From contig JBGTSJ010000042.1 of the NCBI GenBank assembly GCA_041940305.1, forward strand, positions 1 to 26,687: a stretch of 26,687 nt of DNA, written 5' to 3'. Shown one piece after another: positions 17,739 through 24,690 of this stretch (position 1 is the stretch's first letter; every line of letters begins with the position of its first letter). The notes under the pieces were generated by a model. The model had not been told where the DNA came from and made no database searches. It saw nothing but the letters and a program-made list of their open reading frames with translations. Source of the DNA: JBGTSJ01 sp041940305 (GTDB taxonomy: Bacteria > Planctomycetota > Planctomycetia > Planctomycetales > Planctomycetaceae). Position numbers and translations under genes: made by a program.

Positions 17739-17830
17739 CGGCCGATTCCATCAGGGCGTCTGTTCTGAGGCTGGTTTCCACAACGCAATGTACTCGCTGA
17801 GTTGCTGGATCAGTGTTTACTTCGGGCTTC

Positions 17831-17855
17831 CTTAGCGACTCTGCGGCTTTGCGTC
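17831..17855. repeat. Right arm of the inverted repeat bracketing the small membrane protein gene
   Basis: Reverse complement of the 17312-17336 arm at about 20 of 25 positions. It lies 11 nt after the moaE stop codon, so it may also sit in the moaE 3' end. Confidence 0.65.
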
Positions 17856-17865
17856 GACGTCCTAG

Positions 17866-18300
17866 TCAGGCGGTGCCAGGATGAACCCACTCTTTGGTGC
17901 CGTTCTCCCAGTTCTCCTGTTTCCAGATGGGGACGATCTCTTTCAGCCGGTCGATCAGGAACCGCCCGGCTTCGAAGGCGTCCTTGCGGTGGGGGCAGCT
18001 CACGGCGACGGCGACGCTGACGTCGCCAAGTTCCATGTGGCCGAGGCGGTGGACGAGGCCAGCTCTGATCACGGGCCAGCGGCTGCAGGCTTCGTCGGCC
18101 AGTTCCTGCATTTTAGCACGGGCCATCTCCGGGTAAGCCTCATAATCGAGGGCGACCGTGCGGCGGCCGGCCGTCATCTCGCGGACCGTTCCCAGGAACA
18201 GAACGACGGCCCCGGCCTGGTTCGACCGCACGGACTCGGTGAGGGCCGCGTGGTCGATCGGCTCGCTCGTCAGGGTGATCTGGGTTCGGTCGTCGGGCAT
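17866..18300 (-). CDS. moaE: Molybdopterin synthase large subunit MoaE
   Basis: Catalytic subunit of molybdopterin synthase, which with MoaD inserts the dithiolene sulfurs into precursor Z; 144 residues, normal length. Family motifs are AGAVVLFLGTVRE, LDYEAYPEMA, HRLGHMELGDVSVAVAVSCPHR (as two adjacent stretches), and the catalytic-loop KEIVPIWKQENWENG with its lysines. The ATG at 18300 (MPDDRTQITL) is chosen because the upstream open frame translates an RNA-like stem-loop and repeats. moaD is 233 nt upstream on the same strand; that gap is occupied by repeats. Confidence 0.96.
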   Translation of the reverse strand: MPDDRTQITLTSEPIDHAALTESVRSNQAGAVVLFLGTVREMTAGRRTVALDYEAYPEMARAKMQELADEACSRWPVIRAGLVHRLGHMELGDVSVAVAVSCPHRKDAFEAGRFLIDRLKEIVPIWKQENWENGTKEWVHPGTA

Positions 18301-18366
18301 GGGGGTCTGTGAGTAGTCGATCGGGTGGGGGACAGTTCGACAATGTGCCATGCGCCCGGCAACGAA

Positions 18367-18439
18367 GAGCCGCGCCCGGCAGGAAGCGGTTGGGAGGGTT
18401 GGGGCCTCCACGTCGGCCGCTCCCTGCCGGTCGCGGCTC
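18367..18439. repeat. Long AGCCGCG stem-loop between moaD and moaE
   Basis: AGCCGCGCCCGGCAGG (18368-18383) pairs with CCTGCCGGTCGCGGCT (18423-18438) with one mismatch. Inside, AGCGG pairs with CCGCT and GGAGG with CCTCC, so the 70-odd nt can fold into one extended hairpin. I recall AGCCGCGACCG...AGGGAGCGG stem-loops as a common repeat in planctomycete genomes; that should be confirmed. It may be a structured RNA or a mobile palindrome. Confidence 0.7.
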
Positions 18440-18503
18440 CTTTGTGAGTTGCTTGGTTGGGAGCCGGGGGTGGCCCGGTGTTCGGTTCTGGGGGTTCGGT
18501 ACG

Positions 18504-18536
18504 CAGCGGTCGGCACACGGAGTGTGCCGGCGACTA
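18504..18536 (-). repeat. GGCACAC hairpin repeat, copy 4 (starts at the moaD stop codon)
   Basis: The perfect stem GGCACAC-GGA-GTGTGCC covers 18512-18528. On the minus strand it begins with the TAG stop codon of moaD (18536-18534). Sequence matches copy 3 at nearly all positions, including the flanking CCGCTGC. Confidence 0.75.
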
Positions 18537-18779
18537 TCCGCCGCTGACGGGGGGGAAACAGGCGATTTCGGTGTTCGGGGGGATGGGGGCCTCGTTCTTT
18601 GCGTAGTCGCCGCCGATGGCGATGAACAGGGACGGGGCGATGCGTTCGAGGTTGGGGGCGGCGGCGATCAGGGCCTGGCGGAGGTCGGCGACCGTCGCGC
18701 GATCGGGAAGTTCCACGCGGAGGGGGGAGCCTCCGGCGAGGTCGCGGGCACGGGCGAAGAGTTGGACGTCGATGGTCAT
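18534..18779 (-). CDS. moaD: Molybdopterin synthase sulfur carrier MoaD
   Basis: A ubiquitin-fold sulfur carrier of 81 residues that is thiocarboxylated at its C-terminus and donates sulfur through MoaE. It shows VQLFARARDLAGG at the start, VADLRQALIAAAPNL in the middle, and the diagnostic C-terminal EIACFPPVSGG ending in Gly-Gly. ATG 18779; no ribosome-binding site is evident. It is first in the moaD-moaE-moaA series on the minus strand. The activating enzyme (MoeB) is not in the window. Confidence 0.95.
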   Translation of the reverse strand: MTIDVQLFARARDLAGGSPLRVELPDRATVADLRQALIAAAPNLERIAPSLFIAIGGDYAKNEAPIPPNTEIACFPPVSGG

Positions 18780-18858
18780 CGGGGGGGATGGTGCAAGCGG
18801 GTTGCGCGGTCGCCGTTGGCCCCCCGCTAAACGGTGGCATTCGGTGCTTGGCTTTGTT

Positions 18859-18928
18859 CCCTCACCCCCGGCCCCTCTCCCGCGATGGAGCGGGAGGAGG
18901 TGGGTGTGCTGTTCGCGCAGGAGAGGGG
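18859..18928. repeat. CCCTCACCCCCGGCCCC-type intergenic repeat with nested stems
   Basis: CTCCCGC (18877-18883) pairs with GCGGGAG (18890-18896), and alternatively CCCCTCTCC (18872-18880) pairs with GGAGAGGGG (18920-18928). Similar CTCACCCCGGCCCTCTCCC repeats are familiar from many bacterial genomes. It separates the dehydrogenase stop from the moaD start and could end dehydrogenase transcripts. Confidence 0.55.
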
Positions 18929-18935
18929 GGAGCCG

Positions 18936-21890
18936 TCAGGTCACAACGAGGCGTTTGCCGGAGGGTTTGAGTTTGCTTCTGAGTTCGGGCATCAGGCCGT
19001 AGGCAAGGGCCATCAGTTTGAGGGGATGGAGCGTGGGAGTCGTGCTCCCCTGTTCCATCTGGAGCTTGCAGCTGCTGCATTCGGTGCAGCCGATGGCGAG
19101 GTCGGGGGCCTGCATCCGGCGGATGAGGCCGGCCCCGATTTCGAGCGACACGTCGAAGTTCTCGCGCGTCAGGCCGAACGCGCCGGCCATGCCGGAGCAG
19201 CCCTGTTCGATTCTATGGAGAGTCAGACCGGGGATCAAACTGAGCAGTTCCACAAACGGGGCGCTGTGCGAGAGCGCCTCCACGTGGCAGGGCAGGTGAT
19301 AGCCGGCGGCGAGATCGAGCGGCGTGAAGTCGGTCTTGAGGCGTCCGTCGCGATGCAGGCCGCGGAGGTAGTCTCCTGCTTCGATGACCCGCCCGGCGAC
19401 CAGCTGGACGTCGGGATGGTCCAGGATCATCGGGTATTCTTCGCGGAGGCAGAGGGCCGCGGCGGGCTCGGTGCAGACGATCGCGTGCCCGTCGCGTGCG
19501 AGTTCCGACAGCACCCGCACGTTGTGATGCGCCAGCTTGCGGGCCGCTTCGAGGTCGCCGGCGGAGACCATCGCCATGCCGGACGCCGCCTGCTCGGGCG
19601 GAATGTGAACCGGGATGTTGTTGTGCTTGAGGACGGCCAGGAACGCCTGCCCGAGTTGCGGATCGTGGTGATTGACGTAGCCGTCCACGAAGTACACGAC
19701 CGACTTCGGTGTGCGGGACACGCGGCCAGGGTCGGTGAGTTCTCCTTCCACGCTTTTGAGGAACGACTTGCGGGCGAACGGCGGCAGCTTGCGGCGGCGG
19801 GCAATGCCGAGGAACCGCTCAATGAGCCACCGCGAAGCTCCGTTGTTGATGGCCCAGTTGGCGAGCGGGGCGATCGCACAGCCGAAGCGGCCGTAGGAGT
19901 GGGCGCGGGCCAGGAACCAGTCGGTGCGGGAGAGGCCGTTCGCGGCGACGTAGCCGGCCTTGGCCTCGATCATCAGGTGGGGGATATCGACGTTCGACGG
20001 GCATTCGTCCCGGCACTGCTTACAGTTGAAGCAGAGATTGGCCAGCCGCTTCATGTCGTCGGAAGACATGTCCTTCGGGTCGAGTCCGCCGGTGGCGAAG
20101 CCCCGCATGACGTTGGCCTTGGCCCGCGGGCTCGCTTCCTCGACGGGATCGGTCCGGAAGAATGGACACATCCTCAGGCCGGCTTCCTGCGAGCGGCAGG
20201 AGCCGCAGCCGTTGCACTGCGTGGCGGCCGCCCCCATTGTTTCCGACTGCCAGCGCAACTGCAGCGGCACGGTGAGTTCGCCGTTAGCCGGGACCGGGCG
20301 GAAGTGGCGGATGGTGGCGTGCTGGTCGTTGCTGATGATCTTGCCGGGGTTCATCAGGTTGTGCGGGTCGAAGATGTCCTTGACCTGCTGGAACACCCGG
20401 TACAGCGGCCCGTACTGCGAGCGGATGAAGGCCGTGCGCGAGAGGCCGTCCCCCTTCTCGCCGCTGATGCTGCCCCCGACGGCGAACACCACTTCGTACA
20501 GGTCGCGGGCGATGGCCTCAATGCGGTCGGCGTCGGCATCGGTGGGGATCGGCAGGAACGGTCGCAGATGCACCTGTCCCGACGCCGCATGCGCGTAGAG
20601 CGACGACGTCAGCTGATGCCGCTGCAGCACCTTCTGCGCGCGGACCAGAAAATCGCGCAGCGCCTCGGGGGGCACGGCGATGTCTTCGACCAGCGGCACC
20701 GGCCGCACGCCTCCTTTCAGCCGGGCCAGCAGCGGGACGACGCGCTTCGGCAGCGACCAGAGGAATTCGACTCCCTCGAAGTCGAACGCCTGCCGCGCGA
20801 GGAGGACGCGCGCCTCCTGCTCGCGGGCCACGTTCACGATCGACTGGATGCGGTCCCGCACCTGCCGCTCGGTGAAGCCGGTCTGTTCGACGATCAGTCC
20901 GGCTTCGGCCGAGTTGGGGATCAGCCGTTCAAACTCGGGGTCCGCCTCGCGGGCGAGCGAGAGGATGCGGCGATCGAGCAGGTCGCAGGCGGTGGGCTGC
21001 TGGTCGTTGATAGCCTGCACTGTGCGGATGGCCGACTCCAGTTGCCCGAACAGCAGCAGCGCGACTCCCCGCTGCGCCGGCAGCGGGGCGGTGTTCAGCG
21101 TCGCCGCCGTGAACAGAGCCAGCGTCCCTTCCGAGCCGACCAGCAGCCGCGGCAGGTTCAGCGAATCAGGTGTCATCACCGTGCGGAGGTGATACCCGCT
21201 GACGTTGCGCATCAGCGGGGGCTGCCGCTCGTGGATCAGCTGTTCGTTCTCGCGCAGCAGCTGCGACAAGCGGCTGACGACTTCCCGGCGGGCGCGGGCG
21301 TCCCGGTTCTCTGTCGCCGAATCGTGGCCGTTCGCCGCGGGGGGCTGCAGAGGCTGCAGCCCCGCCTCGAACGACTGGCCGTCGGCGAGGACGAGTTCGA
21401 TGCTTTCGACATGATCACGCGTCGAACCGACGCGGACCGCATGCGAGCCGGCGGCGTCCACCCCCAGCATGCCGCCGACGGTGGTGACGTTCGAGTTCGC
21501 CGGGTCGGGGGGGAAATAGCGGCCGCGTTCGCGCAGCCGCTCGTTGAGCCGGTCGCGGACGACGCCCGGCTGCACACGGACGGTCTCCTCCCCGACGGCC
21601 TCGATCTGCGTCATGTGGCGGGAGAAGTCGATGATCAGTCCCCGACCGACCGCGCCCCCCGCCACACCGCTGCCGGCTCCCCGGGCGATCAGCGGAATAT
21701 CCCGCTCCTGGGCGTAGCGGGCCAGCGCGATCACGTCGCCGCGGTGCCGTGGGTAGGCGACGCCGAGCGGCCGCAGCTGGTACAGGCTGGCGTCGGTGCC
21801 GTACATCGCCAGCGACAGGGGATCGAAGCGGAATTCCCCCTCGAACGCTCCAGCGAGGTCTTCACTGATGGATTGCTGTTGTTCGTCCAC
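18936..21890 (-). CDS. Fused FAD / Fe-S 2-hydroxyacid dehydrogenase (GlcD-GlcF-like, YdiJ type)
   Basis: A 984-residue fusion. Residues ~30-260 are the PCMH-type FAD-binding domain (ARGAGSGVAGGAV, then PPDPANSNVTTVGGMLGVDA). Residues ~260-525 are the FAD-oxidase C-terminal domain, ending in HNLMNPGKI. Two 4Fe-4S motifs follow: C559, C562, C565, C575 and C620, C623, C626, C630 (LCFNCKQCRDECPSN). The last ~250 residues are CCG-like repeats with LPCHVEAL, EQGCSGMAGAFG and GCTECSSCK. This is the layout of E. coli YdiJ-type D-2-hydroxyglutarate/lactate/glycolate dehydrogenases, passing electrons to a membrane acceptor. The start is GTG 21890 and lacks a clear ribosome-binding site. It has no signal peptide. 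The substrate is not decidable; the LUD gene downstream may be related. Confidence 0.93.
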   Translation of the reverse strand: MDEQQQSISEDLAGAFEGEFRFDPLSLAMYGTDASLYQLRPLGVAYPRHRGDVIALARYAQERDIPLIARGAGSGVAGGAVGRGLIIDFSRHMTQIEAVGEETVRVQPGVVRDRLNERLRERGRYFPPDPANSNVTTVGGMLGVDAAGSHAVRVGSTRDHVESIELVLADGQSFEAGLQPLQPPAANGHDSATENRDARARREVVSRLSQLLRENEQLIHERQPPLMRNVSGYHLRTVMTPDSLNLPRLLVGSEGTLALFTAATLNTAPLPAQRGVALLLFGQLESAIRTVQAINDQQPTACDLLDRRILSLAREADPEFERLIPNSAEAGLIVEQTGFTERQVRDRIQSIVNVAREQEARVLLARQAFDFEGVEFLWSLPKRVVPLLARLKGGVRPVPLVEDIAVPPEALRDFLVRAQKVLQRHQLTSSLYAHAASGQVHLRPFLPIPTDADADRIEAIARDLYEVVFAVGGSISGEKGDGLSRTAFIRSQYGPLYRVFQQVKDIFDPHNLMNPGKIISNDQHATIRHFRPVPANGELTVPLQLRWQSETMGAAATQCNGCGSCRSQEAGLRMCPFFRTDPVEEASPRAKANVMRGFATGGLDPKDMSSDDMKRLANLCFNCKQCRDECPSNVDIPHLMIEAKAGYVAANGLSRTDWFLARAHSYGRFGCAIAPLANWAINNGASRWLIERFLGIARRRKLPPFARKSFLKSVEGELTDPGRVSRTPKSVVYFVDGYVNHHDPQLGQAFLAVLKHNNIPVHIPPEQAASGMAMVSAGDLEAARKLAHHNVRVLSELARDGHAIVCTEPAAALCLREEYPMILDHPDVQLVAGRVIEAGDYLRGLHRDGRLKTDFTPLDLAAGYHLPCHVEALSHSAPFVELLSLIPGLTLHRIEQGCSGMAGAFGLTRENFDVSLEIGAGLIRRMQAPDLAIGCTECSSCKLQMEQGSTTPTLHPLKLMALAYGLMPELRSKLKPSGKRLVVT

Positions 21891-21925
21891 GGATGCGGAT
21901 GGAAACAGGCCTCAGCCTGAAGGTT

Positions 21926-22162
21926 GGAACCACGGAATACACGGAACAGACGGAAGATAAGGGATTGGCGGTCAATCACTGTCGGAGTCCGGCTTGCCTC
22001 GACAGACCCTCGGTCGAGCAACACAGGAACCAAAGGGGTTTCGATCGGACCAGATGGCGCCACTCCTCTGTCGCCGCCCCTTTCGGTGCAGTCTTTGTCA
22101 ATTCGGCTCGGCGGGAGCCTCTCCCTCGTCCTTTCCGTGACTTCCGTGTATTCCGTGGTTCC
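21926..22162. repeat. 237-bp element with perfect 21-bp inverted ends
   Basis: The arms at 21926-21946 and 22142-22162 are exact reverse complements over 21 bp, built of CCACGGAAT/ACACGGAA words. The interior of ~195 nt has a CTCGAC...GTCGAG stem near 21993-22016 but no convincing gene. No target duplication is seen. It fills most of the 285-nt gap between the zinc-ribbon protein gene and the dehydrogenase. Confidence 0.8.
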
Positions 22163-22175
22163 CTGACGCGATTGT

Positions 22176-22682
22176 TCAGACGGCTCCAGTCCGTTGCGAG
22201 TCCTCCAGTCTCAGACGTTCCTGACGGTAGCGTTCGGCGGTTTCGTGATTGAAGGCGGGGTGGTCGGCGGGAGGTCGGGCGCCGTGGTGCTTTGCGCGGC
22301 AGCGGTAACAGACGAGGACGTCGGGCATCACCGCGAACACGATCATGTCCGCGAGGGCGAACCCCATCAGGATCCCCAGCGCCGTCTTCGGCCAGTGGAA
22401 GTACCACGCGATACTACTCAGTATCGCTCCGAGCGCGACGACGAACAGCCCGAGCCCGGGCGGAAAATTCTTCTGCCGCCACAGGTCCTGATTGCCGCAG
22501 ACCAGACACTGCGTCGGTCGCATTCGCGCGGAGGGATCGGCATCGGAGGCCGGAACGCTCTCGACAGCGTCCGCCACCGGACGCGACCACGCGCACGACC
22601 GGCACGTGAGCGCGGCCTCTTCTGACAGCTCGTCCGACCGGTTCGCGTGCCCGCACACCGGACACGAATACGACACATGCAT
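22176..22682 (-). CDS. Zinc-ribbon membrane protein of unknown function
   Basis: A 168-residue protein with four CxxC pairs: CPVC (7-10), CRSC (27-30), CLVC (59-62) and CYRC (125-128). Two membrane segments (~77-95 and ~101-121) separate the third and fourth pairs, which would place all cysteines on one face. The tail HPAFNHETAERYRQERLR is polar and resembles tails I recall in planctomycete small membrane proteins. The start is ATG 22682, with GGAG 7 nt upstream. It is downstream of the polytopic membrane protein on the same strand. Probably binds zinc; no role can be assigned. Confidence 0.72.
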   Translation of the reverse strand: MHVSYSCPVCGHANRSDELSEEAALTCRSCAWSRPVADAVESVPASDADPSARMRPTQCLVCGNQDLWRQKNFPPGLGLFVVALGAILSSIAWYFHWPKTALGILMGFALADMIVFAVMPDVLVCYRCRAKHHGARPPADHPAFNHETAERYRQERLRLEDSQRTGAV

Positions 22683-22702
22683 CCGTCACTCCATCCCCCA
22701 AG

Positions 22703-22721
22703 CCGACGGCTTCGCCGTCGG
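22703..22721. terminator. Hairpin between two membrane protein genes
   Basis: CCGACGGC-TTC-GCCGTCGG is a perfect 8-bp stem with a 3-nt loop. It lies 21 nt before the ATG of the zinc-ribbon gene and 30 nt after the stop of the membrane protein gene, both on the minus strand. It may attenuate or separate the two. No U-run is present. Confidence 0.5.
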
Positions 22722-22750
22722 TCCCCACTGCGATCCAACCCACAATCCTA

Positions 22751-23533
22751 TCACAACGGCCACCGGAAATCGCGAAACAGCAGCGCAGCCGTGGTCTCCC
22801 CGATGAACACCAGGATCACGGCCGCAAACAGCACCCCCGTCGCCGACTGCGTGTTCCGGTACCGGAGAATCCGCCGCACCATCAAAGCGAGGATCAGCGG
22901 CCCCGCGATCCCGGCCGCCCAGCGGAGCAGCAGCCAAATGCCGTGGACGCCGGCCGTCACCGATGCCGACGAGTCCGGCAACGTCACCAGTCCAACTCCC
23001 GCCAGCACTCCCCGTAGCACGGCCGCCGCCAGCAGGAGATGCGTCAGCCGGATCAGCGGATCCAGCGACATCCCGGTGGCCGTCAGATACCAGTGCCCCA
23101 GCAGCATTGCCGTCGTCGCCCCTCCGAACAGCCACGCGGAACTCAGTTCGCTCGCCGCCGACAACAGGAACGCCGCTGACGCCACGTCGCCGGGCGGACT
23201 CAACCGTCCGATGAGAGCAATCGCTCCCAGCACCGCCACGAGGACGCAGCACACCAGCCCCCCACGTCGCCGCGCCAGCGTCCACAGCACCGATCCGACA
23301 AACGAGATCCCGGCCAGCAGGAAGGACAGCCCGCGCAGCGTCCCGGCACCCAGCAACGCAGCCTCATCACCCGCCGGTTCTCCCTGTGACACCGTCATCG
23401 CCGCCAGCACCGACAGACCGAGCGTCACCAGCATCTGTATCCGGAAGAACCCCGCCGTCACCGCCGCGCGCGGCATGACGCACCACGTCAGGCTCATGCC
23501 GCAGATGAGGCGGAGTGCGATCTGAGAAATCAT
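22751..23533 (-). CDS. Polytopic membrane protein of unknown function
   Basis: A hydrophobic protein of up to 260 residues with about seven membrane segments from residue ~25 to the end. It has no recognisable motif; hydrophilic loops are short and the GIWLLLRWAAGIAGPLILALMV segment (two adjacent stretches) and final VILVFIGETTAALLF look typical of small integral membrane families. The start is uncertain: ATG 23533 lies inside a repeat arm and lacks a ribosome-binding site; ATG 23497 or ATG 23476 are alternatives. It follows folE and precedes the zinc-ribbon gene on the same strand. Confidence 0.65.
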   Translation of the reverse strand: MISQIALRLICGMSLTWCVMPRAAVTAGFFRIQMLVTLGLSVLAAMTVSQGEPAGDEAALLGAGTLRGLSFLLAGISFVGSVLWTLARRRGGLVCCVLVAVLGAIALIGRLSPPGDVASAAFLLSAASELSSAWLFGGATTAMLLGHWYLTATGMSLDPLIRLTHLLLAAAVLRGVLAGVGLVTLPDSSASVTAGVHGIWLLLRWAAGIAGPLILALMVRRILRYRNTQSATGVLFAAVILVFIGETTAALLFRDFRWPL

Positions 23534-23722
23534 GGAACAGGAGGAAACAGAGAGAACAGAGGGCAAACGGCGAAACTAACTCAGGTCGCATACGAGTCGC
23601 CGTTCTGTTTCTGGCACGTTAGGGCACCCGAATTCACATTCTTGTGCCCTCGCTCACCCACGTCGACTCGTCACTGCTTCGTCGCAGCATCTTTTCCGTT
23701 TCCTCTGTTACCTCCTGTTCAT
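23532..23722. repeat. Nested inverted repeats downstream of folE
   Basis: The outer arms (23532-23561 and 23696-23722) carry AACAGGAGGAAACAGAG-type words in opposite orientation. Inside, AGGGCAC (23621-23627) pairs with GTGCCCT (23644-23650), with an inner GAAT/ATTC stem. A separate 9-bp hairpin, CCTGTTCAT-CTTTT-ATGAACAGG, overlaps the right end (23714-23736). The region covers the folE 3' side and the start of the membrane protein gene. Likely a repeat element also serving to stop folE transcripts. Confidence 0.65.
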
Positions 23723-23755
23723 CTTTTATGAACAGGGAGCCATGAAGGCCGCATT

Positions 23756-24391
23756 TCACCCCGTGCGGTTGATCAGCGACATCACTTCCGCGCGGCTGGA
23801 CTGGTTGGTTTTGAACAGTCCGCGGACGGCGCTGGTGACGGTGAGGCTGCCGGGTTTGGTGATGCCGCGGATCGTCATGCAGGTGTGGGTCGCTTCGAGG
23901 ACGACGACCACTCCCTTGGCGTCGAGCGTGCCGTGCACCATGTCGGCGATGTCGTGCGTCATCCGCTCCTGCACCTGCGGCCGCTTCGAAACCTCTTCCA
24001 CCACTCGGGCGAGCTTGCTCAAACCCACGACCTTCCCGCGGGGAAGATACCCCACGTGGGCCACTCCCATGAACGGCAGCAGGTGATGCTCGCACATGCT
24101 GTTGAAGCTGATATCCCGCACCAGCACCAGCTCGTCGTAACGCTCTTCAAAGACGCGCGTCAGGTGCCGCGAAGGATCGGCCGAAAGGCCGCTGAATAGT
24201 TCGGCGTACATCCGCGCCACTCGGGCGGGCGTCTCGCGCAGGCTGGCCCGATCGGGGTCCTCTCCCACCGCTGCCAGGATCTCGCGCACGGCTCGCTCAA
24301 TTCGCGGAAGGTCCACCGGGGTGGGCGTGGACGGAGGCGGAGGCGGAGGGGCGTCGCCGGTGACTTCCGGCGAGATGACGTCTTTGTTCAT
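23756..24391 (-). CDS. folE: GTP cyclohydrolase I (FolE type)
   Basis: Converts GTP to 7,8-dihydroneopterin triphosphate, the entry to tetrahydrofolate (or queuosine) synthesis; a cytoplasmic homodecamer. Of 211 residues, 1-30 form a Pro-rich tail (a run of PPPPPP near 15-20) and ~31-211 the GCH-I fold. The zinc ligands C100, H103 and C171 are visible in SMCEHHLLPFMG and HTCMTIRGI. RETPARVARMY and SKLARVVEEVSKRPQVQERMT (as two adjacent stretches) are family hallmarks. The ATG at 24391 (MNKDVISPEV) is chosen; the open frame continuing upstream is Arg-rich and not conserved. It is divergent from murD. No other folate or queuosine genes are nearby. Confidence 0.96.
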   Translation of the reverse strand: MNKDVISPEVTGDAPPPPPPSTPTPVDLPRIERAVREILAAVGEDPDRASLRETPARVARMYAELFSGLSADPSRHLTRVFEERYDELVLVRDISFNSMCEHHLLPFMGVAHVGYLPRGKVVGLSKLARVVEEVSKRPQVQERMTHDIADMVHGTLDAKGVVVVLEATHTCMTIRGITKPGSLTVTSAVRGLFKTNQSSRAEVMSLINRTG

Positions 24392-24690
24392 GATTGAGGT
24401 CGAGGACACGGCCCCAGCCGGCACAACCGGTGGCGCGGGAGCGGGAGTTGATCGGGTTCTGAGTCGAAACCGCGCAACTCCGAAGCGGGGTTTTCGGCTG
24501 CGATCATACGGACTGCGCACCGCGGGAGAAAGTTCCCCCGCCCGTCGTTGTTGCTTCCGGAAGTGATCACACGACATCGTGCGGACCACTCCGCTATCTC
24601 AATCCTCCCCGTCCGTTCTATGCTGACACGGCGGAATCGGAAAAATGCCAGCAGGGAAAAGCGACGCCGGCCGTGCGCGGGAGACGAGGC
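24392..24690. other. Divergent spacer between folE and murD
   Basis: A 299-nt region without a supportable gene; the open frames in it are extensions of folE and murD. It must hold both promoters. TATGCT at 24619-24624 (in TTCTATGCTGACACGG) is a possible murD -10 box, 67 nt before the start, with no good -35. No palindrome or repeat stands out. Confidence 0.4.

Noticed and set aside
13918..18518. Several short minus-strand frames that begin MCRPL
   Set aside because: They all start within GGCACAC hairpin repeats (GTGTGCCGTCCGCTGC) and reflect the repeat, not genes. This does however confirm the repeat's copies.
18834..21920. A 1028-codon open frame on the plus strand opposite the FAD/Fe-S dehydrogenase
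   Set aside because: The minus-strand frame has full domain matches over its whole length. The antisense frame is a by-product of GC-rich codon third positions and shows low-complexity, Gly/Arg/His-rich content without motifs.
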